Part shown: piece by piece, positions 1 through 5,661 of the stretch
Numbering within the stretch: the first letter of the stretch is position 1
Layout of the letters: the number at the start of each line of letters is the position of its first letter
Source of the DNA: CBDCWA01 sp046048295
Lineage (GTDB): Bacteria; Pseudomonadota; Alphaproteobacteria; Rhizobiales; Hyphomicrobiaceae
Assembly (NCBI GenBank): GCA_046048295.1
Contig: JBJOGJ010000215.1
Span: 1 to 6,834 of the forward strand
Direction of reading: 5' to 3'
DNA: 6,834 nucleotides
Program-made: the position numbers and the translations under genes
Notes under the pieces: generated by a model
What the model was told of the DNA's origin: nothing
Seen by the model: the letters and a program-made list of their open reading frames with translations, nothing else
The model's database searches: none

Positions 1-169
1 GCGCCGTCCGTGCGTCAGTGCTCTTGGCGCCGCGCATGGCGCGGGGAGTTTGAGACGGGGGCGTCAGTCCCCGTTTTTCAGAGTTGGCACCGCAAGCAGG
101 CAGCGGGAGATTCCGCAAGTCCAGGCGTGCGTCAGTTGATATTGGCTTTTCGTCAATAGGGCTCGGAAG
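1..169 (+). other. Upstream flank of soxB, possible 3' tail of a preceding gene
   Basis: Two + strand frames are open from the left edge. One stops at 51-53, just before the hairpin at about 52-78, and reads as a plausible 16-residue C-terminal tail. The other is open from position 1 to a TAG at 157-159 and begins APSVRQ. That start loosely recalls the end of SoxA, the usual neighbour of soxB, but the rest is rich in Trp and Arg and unlike a periplasmic cytochrome. I cannot decide which frame, if either, is real. The bases from 79 to 157 would have to hold a soxB promoter if the hairpin really terminates transcription, and no convincing -35/-10 pair is visible there. Confidence 0.25.
52..78 (+). 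terminator. Candidate intrinsic terminator upstream of soxB
   Basis: ACGGGG (55-60) pairs perfectly with CCCCGT (69-74) across an 8-base loop, and the 3' arm runs straight into a T tract (74-78). Weaker pairs (G-T, A-T, G-T) can extend the stem outward to 52/77. This is the form of a Rho-independent terminator for a gene ending just upstream, fitting the stop codon at 51-53. The stem is short and a competing GACG/CGTC hairpin (54-57 with 62-65) is possible, so the call is tentative. Confidence 0.45.
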
Positions 170-1861
170 ATGGCTACCACGCTGAACCGTCGCGAATTCA
201 CTGCAGCCGGTCTTGCCGCTGCTGGCATCCTTGGCAGCGGCACGCTTGGACAGCTTGCCGCGCAGCAGGCGCTCACCGAAAACCAGCTTCTCGACTTTGC
301 TCCCTACGGTAACGTGACACTGGTCCACATCACGGACATTCACGCGCAACTCAAGCCGATCTACTTCCGCGAGCCATCGATCAATCTCGGCATCGGAGAG
401 GTGGCTGGCCTCCCGCCACACGTGACGGGTGCGGACTTTCTCAAGCTCTACAACATCAAGCCGGGCAGCGCTTCGGCTTATGCGTTGACGTCCGAGGATT
501 TCGAGCGACTCGCGAAGTCCTATGGGCGCATGGGCGGCCTGGATCGCGTGGCGACTGTCGTAAAGCGTATTCGCTCCGAGCGTGAGAAGAATATGCTGTT
601 GCTGGATGGCGGCGATACCTGGCAGGGCAGCTACACGGCGGAGAAGACCAAGGGCGGAGATATGGTCACCGTCATGAACGCCCTGAAGCCCGACGCGATG
701 ACGGGGCACTGGGAGTTCACGCTCGGCGCTGACCGCGTCAAGGAGATTGTCGGGAGCCTTCCTTTCGCGTTCCTCGGCGGAAACATCTTCGACAACGAGT
801 GGGGGGAGCGCGCGTTCCCGTCTACCAAGGTGTTCGAGCGCGGTGGCGCCAAGATCGCCGTTATCGGTCAAGCATTTCCCTATACGCCGATTGCCAATCC
901 GCGCTGGATGTTCCCCAGTTGGTCATTCGGCATCCGCGAGGAGGAGATCGTCAAGAACGTCAAGGAGGCCCGCGACAAAGGCGCCGATCTGGTCGTGCTG
1001 CTTTCGCACAATGGCTTCGATGTCGACCGCAAGGTGGCGCAGCGTGTCGAAGGCATTGACGTCATCCTGACTGGGCATACGCATGATGCGCTGCCTGAAC
1101 CCGTACTCGTCGGCAAGACGCTGGTCGTTGCCTCGGGCTCGAACGGAAAATTCATCTCCCGCATCGACCTGGACGTTCAGGGCGGCAAGATGAAGGGCTA
1201 CCGCTACCGCCTTATTCCGATCTTCTCCGACGTCATAAAGCCCGATGGCGAAATGGCCGATATCATCGCGAAGGTGCGAGCGCCCCACGAGAAGGAACTG
1301 GGCCGTGTCCTCGGCAGGACCGAGAGCCTGCTTTTCCGCCGTGGCAACTTCAACGGCACCTTCGACGACCTGATTTGTGATGCCATGCTGGCTGAGCGGG
1401 ATGCCGAAATCGCGCTTTCGCCAGGCTTCCGCTGGGGCACAACGCTCATGCCGGGCCAGGACATCACCGTAGAGGATCTGCACAACGCGACCTCCATGTC
1501 TTATCCGGCGACCTATCGCATCTCCATGACAGGCAAGATGCTGAAGGGCGTTCTTGAGGATGTCGCTGACAACCTCTTCAACAAGGATCCCTACTATCAG
1601 CAGGGCGGTGACATGGTTCGCCTCGGCGGCCTCGGTTACACGATCGATGTCAATGCGAATATCGGCAACCGCGTTAGCGACATGATCCTCCTGAAAACCG
1701 GCAAGGCGATCGAGCCAAACCGCAGCTACAACATAGCCGGCTGGGCGTCGATCAACAGGGATACGCAAGGGCCGCCGATCTGGGATGTCGTCGAGAGCCA
1801 CCTCAAGAAGAATCCTGTTGTTCGTCTCGAACCCAATCGTTCCGTGAAGATCAAGGCGTGA
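170..1861 (+). CDS. soxB: SoxB, periplasmic thiosulfohydrolase (sulfate thiol esterase)
   Basis: SoxB hydrolyses the sulfone group from the SoxY-bound S-thiosulfonate and releases sulfate in the periplasm; it is a dimanganese enzyme related to 5'-nucleotidases. The 563-residue length is normal for the family. The N-terminus has a Tat signal (RR at residues 7-8 in NRREFTAAG, then an Ala/Gly/Leu-rich stretch). The metallophosphoesterase core is intact: D56 and H58 in TDIHAQ, D149 in GGDTWQGS, the SoxB-type TGHWEF at 178-183 (5'-nucleotidases have GNHEF), H280-N281 in SHNGFD, and H303/H305 in TGHTHD. The C-terminal 5'-nucleotidase-like domain fills roughly residues 370-540. The ATG at 170 is preceded by AGGG at 158-161. 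soxC follows after a 157-base gap, unusually wide for this cluster, so soxB may not share all its transcription with soxCD. Confidence 0.97.
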   Translation: MATTLNRREFTAAGLAAAGILGSGTLGQLAAQQALTENQLLDFAPYGNVTLVHITDIHAQLKPIYFREPSINLGIGEVAGLPPHVTGADFLKLYNIKPGSASAYALTSEDFERLAKSYGRMGGLDRVATVVKRIRSEREKNMLLLDGGDTWQGSYTAEKTKGGDMVTVMNALKPDAMTGHWEFTLGADRVKEIVGSLPFAFLGGNIFDNEWGERAFPSTKVFERGGAKIAVIGQAFPYTPIANPRWMFPSWSFGIREEEIVKNVKEARDKGADLVVLLSHNGFDVDRKVAQRVEGIDVILTGHTHDALPEPVLVGKTLVVASGSNGKFISRIDLDVQGGKMKGYRYRLIPIFSDVIKPDGEMADIIAKVRAPHEKELGRVLGRTESLLFRRGNFNGTFDDLICDAMLAERDAEIALSPGFRWGTTLMPGQDITVEDLHNATSMSYPATYRISMTGKMLKGVLEDVADNLFNKDPYYQQGGDMVRLGGLGYTIDVNANIGNRVSDMILLKTGKAIEPNRSYNIAGWASINRDTQGPPIWDVVESHLKKNPVVRLEPNRSVKIKA

Positions 1862-1898
1862 CAGGCTGGCTAATGTCTTTGGACGGCGCAATGGCGAG

Positions 1899-1927
1899 TT
1901 GAAAACACATTCATAAAATCGAATATT
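1899..1927 (+). promoter_or_regulatory. Candidate sigma-70-type promoter for soxCD
   Basis: TTGAAA (1899-1904, five of six matches to the -35 consensus) is followed after 17 bases by AATATT (1922-1927, four of six matches to the -10 consensus). It sits in the only clearly AT-rich patch of the soxB-soxC gap. Transcription would begin at or within the 8-base tandem repeats that start at 1934. The match is by eye only. Alphaproteobacterial promoters vary, so this is a suggestion. Confidence 0.3.
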
Positions 1928-1933
1928 TCTGCA

Positions 1934-1967
1934 TGAATGCGTGAATGCGTGAATGCGTGAATGCGTG
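1934..1967 (+). repeat. Tandem repeat: four perfect copies of TGAATGCG plus a partial TG
   Basis: The unit TGAATGCG occurs at 1934-1941, 1942-1949, 1950-1957 and 1958-1965 with no mismatch, then TG at 1966-1967. It lies between soxB and soxC, 51 bases before the soxC start codon and immediately after the candidate promoter. The unit length is not a multiple of three, and no credible gene covers it on either strand. It could be a hypervariable simple repeat, a set of regulator half-sites, or an mRNA leader element. Confidence 0.95.
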
Positions 1968-2008
1968 CAAGATGCATCGAGGCCCATGGGCGAACCATGA
2001 GGTGAGGT

Positions 2009-2015
2009 GGAGGAG
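2009..2015 (+). promoter_or_regulatory. soxC ribosome binding site, decides the start
   Basis: GGAGGAG at 2009-2015 places the GGAGG core five bases before the ATG at 2019. An in-frame GTG at 2007 overlaps this site and has no properly spaced Shine-Dalgarno sequence of its own, so the ATG is preferred. Confidence 0.75.
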
Positions 2016-2018
2016 ACG

Positions 2019-3314
2019 ATGAGCGCAAGGGATGGTTCTGACGGGCGACACGGCCCGACGCCGACGAGGCGGTCATTATTGAAGGCTGGGCTTGCAGGTG
2101 GTGGGCTCTTGGCGACCGGTCTCGCAGGACAGGCACTGGCTCAGGGTCAGAGCGACCCGGCAATCACCAATCTTCCGGACTGGAGCAAGGTGCTCGGTCC
2201 CGGCGTCGATGCCAAGCCCTATGGAGTGCCCTCCAAGTACGAAGCTGACGTGGTTCGCCGACACGTCGAATGGCTGACTGCCTCCCGCGAGTCGTCGGTC
2301 AACTTCACGCCACTGCACGCGCTGGATGGTATCATCACGCCCAACGGATTGTGTTTCGAGCGCCATCATTCCGGTATCGCGGAGATTGATCCGGCGCAGT
2401 ACCGTCTGATGATCAACGGTCTCGTCAACAAGCCGCTGGTCTTCACGCTTGAAGATCTGATGCGTTTCCCGCGCGTCAACCGTGTCTATTTCCTCGAGTG
2501 CGCGGCGAACTCGGGCATGGAATGGCGTGGTGCGCAGCTCAATGGCTGTCAGTTTACGCACGGTATGGTCCACTGCGTCATGTATACCGGCGTGCCGCTG
2601 AAGCTCTTGCTCGAGGAGGCGGGTCTGAAGCCCGGCGCCAACTGGGTGATGCCGGAAGGTGGCGATTCCTCCGCCATGAACCGCTCGCTTCCGATGGAAA
2701 AGGCGCTCGATGATTGTCTCCTCGCGTTCAAGATGAACGGCGAGGCGCTGCGTCCCGAGCAAGGCTATCCCGTTCGTCTCGTTGTCCCAGGCTGGGAAGG
2801 AAATCTCTGGGTCAAGTGGATCCGGCGTCTGGAGGTGGGCGACAGGCCGTGGCAGGCGCGCGAGGAAACCTCCAAGTACACGGACCTTCTGGCCAACGGA
2901 AAAGCGCGCCGCTTCACCTGGGCAATGGATACCAAATCGGTCATCACGAGCCCATCGCCGCAGATGCCGATCACCCACGGCAAGGGAGCGACCGTGCTCA
3001 CCGGCCTTGCCTGGTCCGGTCACGGAACGATCAAGCGCGTCGACGTTACGATCGACGGCGGTCGCAACTGGCACGTCGCCCGCATCGATGGGCCAAGCCT
3101 TTCGAAGGCCGTGCATCGCTTCTATTACGAGTTCGAGTGGGATGGCAGACCTCTCTACCTGCAGTCTCGCGCAATCGATGAGACGGGCTATGTGCAGCCG
3201 ACGAAGGATGAGTTGCGCAAGTCTCGTGGCGAGAACTCGATCTATCACAACAATGGTATCCAGACCTGGGCGGTGAACGCGGACGGAGTGGTTGAGAATG
3301 TCGAGATCAGCTGA
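2019..3314 (+). CDS. soxC: SoxC, molybdenum subunit of the sulfane dehydrogenase SoxCD
   Basis: SoxC is the molybdopterin subunit of the periplasmic SoxCD complex, which removes six electrons from the sulfane sulfur held on SoxY and passes them to SoxD haems. The 431-residue product carries a Tat signal (RR at 17-18 in TRRSLLKAG, hydrophobic stretch to about 39, probable cleavage after ALA at residue 41), as expected for a cofactor folded in the cytoplasm. The sulfite-oxidase-type molybdopterin-binding domain covers about residues 120-285. C161 in FLECAANSG is the predicted molybdenum ligand, and VPGWEGN follows at 256-262. The Mo-oxidoreductase dimerisation domain (about 300-425) follows, including DGGRNW at 346-351. 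There is no CxxCH, as expected, because the haems are on SoxD. The last 17 bases overlap soxD, suggesting coupled translation of the two subunits. Confidence 0.96.
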   Translation: MSARDGSDGRHGPTPTRRSLLKAGLAGGGLLATGLAGQALAQGQSDPAITNLPDWSKVLGPGVDAKPYGVPSKYEADVVRRHVEWLTASRESSVNFTPLHALDGIITPNGLCFERHHSGIAEIDPAQYRLMINGLVNKPLVFTLEDLMRFPRVNRVYFLECAANSGMEWRGAQLNGCQFTHGMVHCVMYTGVPLKLLLEEAGLKPGANWVMPEGGDSSAMNRSLPMEKALDDCLLAFKMNGEALRPEQGYPVRLVVPGWEGNLWVKWIRRLEVGDRPWQAREETSKYTDLLANGKARRFTWAMDTKSVITSPSPQMPITHGKGATVLTGLAWSGHGTIKRVDVTIDGGRNWHVARIDGPSLSKAVHRFYYEFEWDGRPLYLQSRAIDETGYVQPTKDELRKSRGENSIYHNNGIQTWAVNADGVVENVEIS

Positions 3315-4470
3315 TTTCGTGCGCGGTCTTGCCGCGCTTGCGGCAGCTGCCGCTTTTGTCCTCACGCCCGTTGCCGCCATGGCCGGCGATGCAGCCAAAG
3401 GCGCGCAGGTATTCAAGCGTTGCGCGTCCTGCCACAAGGTTGGCGCTGGCGCCAAGAGCGGCATCGGCCCGCATCTCAATGACGTCTTTGGCCGCAAGGC
3501 GGGAACGCTCTCCGATTTCAAGAGCTTCTCGCCCAACATGAAGAAGGCCGGGGCTGATGGTCTCGTCTGGAACGACGAGCAGATGCACAAGTACCTCGAG
3601 AACCCTCGCGGCCTCATTCGGGGCACGCGGATGGCGTTTCCGGGCTTGAAGAAAGTCACTGAGCGCGACGACGTCATCGCCTACCTGAAACAGTACTCGA
3701 AGGATGTGTCGGCCGCACCGCAGAAGCCTGCCGGAACAGCTTCCGCGGTCGACAAGAAGTCGGCAGCTCCGGCTGCCGTGCCTGCTCCTGCCGCTCCAGT
3801 CAGAACGGCAACCGCGGCTTCGAAATCCACCGCCGTTCGCAGGGATCCGAACGCCCCGCGCCATGGGCGCTTTAATCTCGGTCGCCAGGCAACCCAGCAG
3901 GAGATTGCCGCCTGGGATATCGATGTGCGCCCTGACGGACAGGGGCTGCCGAAGGGCAAAGGCACGGTCAAGCAGGGCGAAACCATTTATGCCGAGCGCT
4001 GTGCCAGCTGCCATGGCGACTTCGGCGAGGGCACGGGACGTTGGCCGGTACTTGCTGGCGGCAAGGACAGTCTGAAGTCGGATCGCCCTGAAAAGACCAT
4101 CGGCTCCTACTGGCCCTATCTCTCCACTGTCTGGGACTACGTCCACCGCGCAATGCCGTTCGGCGATGCCCAGTCGCTGACTGATGACCAAGTCTATGCC
4201 GTCGTCGCTTACCTTCTTTTCCTTAACGACGTGGTTACTGACGAGAAGTTCGAACTTTCCGACAAGAACTTTACGAGCGTGCGCCTGCCCAACGAGGCGA
4301 ACTTCGTTGAGGATGATCGCGCTAAGGAACCATTCGCGAAGCCTTCTGAGCCCTGCATGAAGAACTGCAAGCCGGGCACCGCCAAGATCATCATGCGCGC
4401 TCGCATACTGGATGTTACGCCAAAAGGCGACGACAAGGACAACGCGGCTGGCAAGGGTGCGATCGAATAG
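3298..4470 (+). CDS. soxD: SoxD, diheme cytochrome c subunit of the sulfane dehydrogenase
   Basis: SoxD takes electrons from the SoxC molybdenum centre and delivers them to small periplasmic c-type cytochromes. The 390-residue product has a Sec signal (hydrophobic 11-27, likely cleavage after AMA at residue 29). Two class I cytochrome c domains follow: CASCH at 42-46 with probable axial M112 (RMAFPG), and CASCH at 235-239 with probable axial M286 (AMPFGD). An Ala/Pro-rich linker of about 45 residues (about 138-182) separates them. The two-haem form is the Paracoccus-like type. A tail with C353 and C357 (PCMKNC) ends the protein. The ATG at 3298 is chosen because GGAG (3285-3288) lies nine bases upstream. 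A TTG two codons earlier (3292) is less likely. The start lies inside the soxC 3' end. Confidence 0.95.
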   Translation: MSRSADFVRGLAALAAAAAFVLTPVAAMAGDAAKGAQVFKRCASCHKVGAGAKSGIGPHLNDVFGRKAGTLSDFKSFSPNMKKAGADGLVWNDEQMHKYLENPRGLIRGTRMAFPGLKKVTERDDVIAYLKQYSKDVSAAPQKPAGTASAVDKKSAAPAAVPAPAAPVRTATAASKSTAVRRDPNAPRHGRFNLGRQATQQEIAAWDIDVRPDGQGLPKGKGTVKQGETIYAERCASCHGDFGEGTGRWPVLAGGKDSLKSDRPEKTIGSYWPYLSTVWDYVHRAMPFGDAQSLTDDQVYAVVAYLLFLNDVVTDEKFELSDKNFTSVRLPNEANFVEDDRAKEPFAKPSEPCMKNCKPGTAKIIMRARILDVTPKGDDKDNAAGKGAIE

Positions 4471-4487
4471 GCGAACGCTTGAAACGC

Positions 4488-4494
4488 AGGGAGG
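4488..4494 (+). promoter_or_regulatory. Ribosome binding site of the GlcG-like gene, decides the start
   Basis: AGGGAGG lies seven bases before the ATG at 4502, which opens directly into a signal peptide. The frame is open further upstream to 4412, inside soxD, but the residues there are Arg/Thr-rich and unlike a secreted N-terminus. This site therefore supports 4502. Confidence 0.8.
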
Positions 4495-4501
4495 ATCGGG
4501 C

Positions 4502-5011
4502 ATGAAACCGACTGGAGCAATCGTGGCAACTGCGGCAGTGCTCTTGACGTTGGCGCCAGGGAAGGTTGCCAGCCAGGATGCAAACTTCACGAGTTTCAGA
4601 GCGCTCAAACCTGAATTGGCTCTCGCTGCTGCCCAGGGTGCTCTCGCCGATTGCCGCAAGCGGGGCTATCAGGTCGCCGTTTCCGTTACCGACCGCTTCG
4701 GCGTTGTGCAGGTCACCCTCCGCGATCAGTTTGCAGGCGCCCATACGCCCGAGACAGCATTTCGCAAGGCGTGGACCTCGGCGAGTTTCCGCACCGACAC
4801 CCTCGAGCTCTCCAAGACCACGGAGCAGGGTGACGCCTGGGCTATACGCAATGTGTCCCAGGTCCTGCCGCTTGGAGGCGGTGTGCGGATATTGGCGGGC
4901 GATGGCGATCTGGTCGGCGCGATCGGCGTTTCGGGCGCTCCATCCCCAAGTGAAGACGACGTCTGCGCCAAGGCGGGCATCGCCATCATCGCCGATCGAA
5001 TTGCCTTTTGA
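4502..5011 (+). CDS. Secreted GlcG/HbpS-type heme-binding-like protein
   Basis: The 169-residue product starts with a signal peptide (hydrophobic 6-19, probable cleavage near VAS-Q at 23-25) and continues as a single GlcG/HbpS (formerly DUF336) domain. Signs of the family are the early helix ELALAAAQGALADCRKRG (38-55), VAVSVTDRFG (58-67), RDQFAG (74-79), the FRKAWTSASF segment (87-96), LGGGVRI (124-130), and the closing GDLVGAIGVSG (135-145). C51 and C155 could form a disulfide in the periplasm. HbpS of Streptomyces binds haem and GlcG sits in glycolate operons, but most members have no known role. The gene starts 31 bases after soxD with its own strong ribosome site, so it probably shares the soxCD transcript. 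Haem handling or protection of SoxD or SoxXA is a guess from context. Family assignment is good; function is open. Confidence 0.85.
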   Translation: MKPTGAIVATAAVLLTLAPGKVASQDANFTSFRALKPELALAAAQGALADCRKRGYQVAVSVTDRFGVVQVTLRDQFAGAHTPETAFRKAWTSASFRTDTLELSKTTEQGDAWAIRNVSQVLPLGGGVRILAGDGDLVGAIGVSGAPSPSEDDVCAKAGIAIIADRIAF

Positions 5012-5086
5012 GCGCCAACACTTTGGGATCTCGCCCCCGCGTTCCTCGCAACGGACCGACGGGTTGGCCAGCTAGCAATACAGCGA
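5012..5086. other. Convergent intergenic spacer between the sox genes and the - strand genes
   Basis: These 75 bases separate two genes that end towards each other, so a bidirectional terminator would be expected. I see only a long-range match (GCCAAC at 5014-5019 with GTTGGC at 5063-5068, 43 bases apart) and no compact GC stem with a T tract. Termination may depend on Rho or lie elsewhere. Confidence 0.6.
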
Positions 5087-5587
5087 TCAGCTACCGCTCT
5101 TCGTGAGGCTCATTGTGAGCGAGCGCATGTCGATGCCCTCCGTTGTGACCGTTACTGTCTGACTGTTGCCGGCAAACTTGACCGCCATAGAGCCCGTGAA
5201 GCCGCCTCCTGTAATCGAGAGCGAGAGCGTGCCGTTGCCAATTGTGCCAGACGCGCGACCGGTTGCGTTGTAGGTTCGCTCTTCCCACTCTCCCGAAAGC
5301 TTTGCACCCTGCTGCTGCAGCCTGCTGCGAACCTCCACCTTGTAGCTCGTAGAAGCGCACCTGATGACGAGGCGCAGTTCACCGCTGCTGCTGCTGTTGT
5401 AGGCGTTGCAGCGGATCCTTTCGGATTTTCCCGCCTGCAGATCGATCTTGCCCATACCGGACCACGATCCGAGAAGGGGCGTAACCGATTGCGCGGGGGC
5501 TGAAGCGCTTGCCACCGCGGCAAGGACCACTGCTGCCAGCCCGGGATAAACCCGCCGGGCCGTTACCGTTTGGCCTGGATACATCAT
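5087..5587 (-). CDS. Small secreted protein of unknown function
   Basis: I do not recognise a named family. The 166-residue product has a signal peptide (RR at 11-12, hydrophobic 17-30, probable cleavage at APA-QS near 32). The mature part has a GSWSGMGKIDL opening, two cysteines (C60 in RIRCNAY, C77 in VIRCAST) that could pair, WEERTYNATG at 101-110, and a Gly/Ser/Thr-rich, alternating-polarity C-terminal half that suggests a beta-rich fold, perhaps a small barrel. Similar small periplasmic proteins with an IRC-Y pattern are, to my recollection, common in Hyphomicrobiales. The start at 5587 is chosen for the GAGGG seven bases upstream and because the signal peptide begins there. The frame stays open to an ATG at 5650, but that extension is charged and crosses a hairpin. 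A second ATG directly follows and cannot be excluded. Confidence 0.75.
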   Translation of the reverse strand: MMYPGQTVTARRVYPGLAAVVLAAVASASAPAQSVTPLLGSWSGMGKIDLQAGKSERIRCNAYNSSSSGELRLVIRCASTSYKVEVRSRLQQQGAKLSGEWEERTYNATGRASGTIGNGTLSLSITGGGFTGSMAVKFAGNSQTVTVTTEGIDMRSLTMSLTKSGS

Positions 5588-5594
5588 CACCCCG

Positions 5595-5599
5595 CCCTC
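5595..5599 (-). promoter_or_regulatory. Ribosome binding site deciding the start of the secreted protein
   Basis: On the - strand GAGGG is followed after seven bases by tandem ATG codons at 5587-5585 and 5584-5582. A GTG directly before them (5590-5588) is an alternative with only four bases of spacing. The upstream ATG codons near 5650 lack such a site. Confidence 0.6.
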
Positions 5600-5613
5600 G
5601 CCATTCGATTTCT

Positions 5614-5635
5614 TGCAATCCGGCTCCGGATTGCA
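5614..5635 (-). promoter_or_regulatory. Perfect 9-bp hairpin between the stress-protein and secreted-protein genes
   Basis: TGCAATCCG (5614-5622) and CGGATTGCA (5627-5635) are exact reverse complements separated by four bases (GCTC). The hairpin lies in the 74-base gap, 26 bases downstream of the usp stop and 26 bases upstream of the next start. No T tract follows on either strand, so it is not a classical intrinsic terminator. It could stabilise or process a shared mRNA, attenuate transcription, or be a dimeric operator. Confidence 0.6.
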
Positions 5636-5661
5636 TCGATCAACCATCAAGAAACTGAAAA

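Noticed and set aside
84..99. TTGGCAC resembling the -24 half of a sigma-54 promoter
   Set aside because: The GC of the -12 element is not at the required distance (AG is found at 98-99), so the invariant spacing fails.
923..1987. 354-codon - strand open frame crossing the end of soxB and the octamer repeats
   Set aside because: Antisense to soxB. Its start region merely translates the tandem repeat, giving His/Thr/Arg-rich residues with no family pattern.
2007..2018. GTG at 2007 as the soxC start
   Set aside because: It overlaps the Shine-Dalgarno sequence that serves the ATG at 2019 and has no well-placed site of its own.
3292..3297. TTG at 3292 as the soxD start
   Set aside because: The ATG two codons later has a well-spaced GGAG and is the commoner start codon.
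2076..3677. Long - strand open frame (533 codons) opposite soxC and the soxD start
   Set aside because: It lies antisense to two well-supported genes with intact cofactor motifs. Long antisense frames are common in GC-rich DNA, and the translation looks like no known family.
3307..4659. Long - strand open frame (450 codons) opposite soxD
   Set aside because: Antisense shadow of soxD, which has both haem motifs and a signal peptide.
5384..5395. Four GCT triplets (AGC serine codons on the - strand)
   Set aside because: A short in-frame triplet run inside the secreted protein gene, explained by the Ser run at residues 65-68. It is too short to claim as an unstable repeat.
5632..5652. Possible FNR/FixK-type box near the hairpin (TTGAT followed by GCAA on the - strand)
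   Set aside because: The half-sites do not match TTGAT-N4-ATCAA in sequence or spacing, so no anaerobic box is supported.
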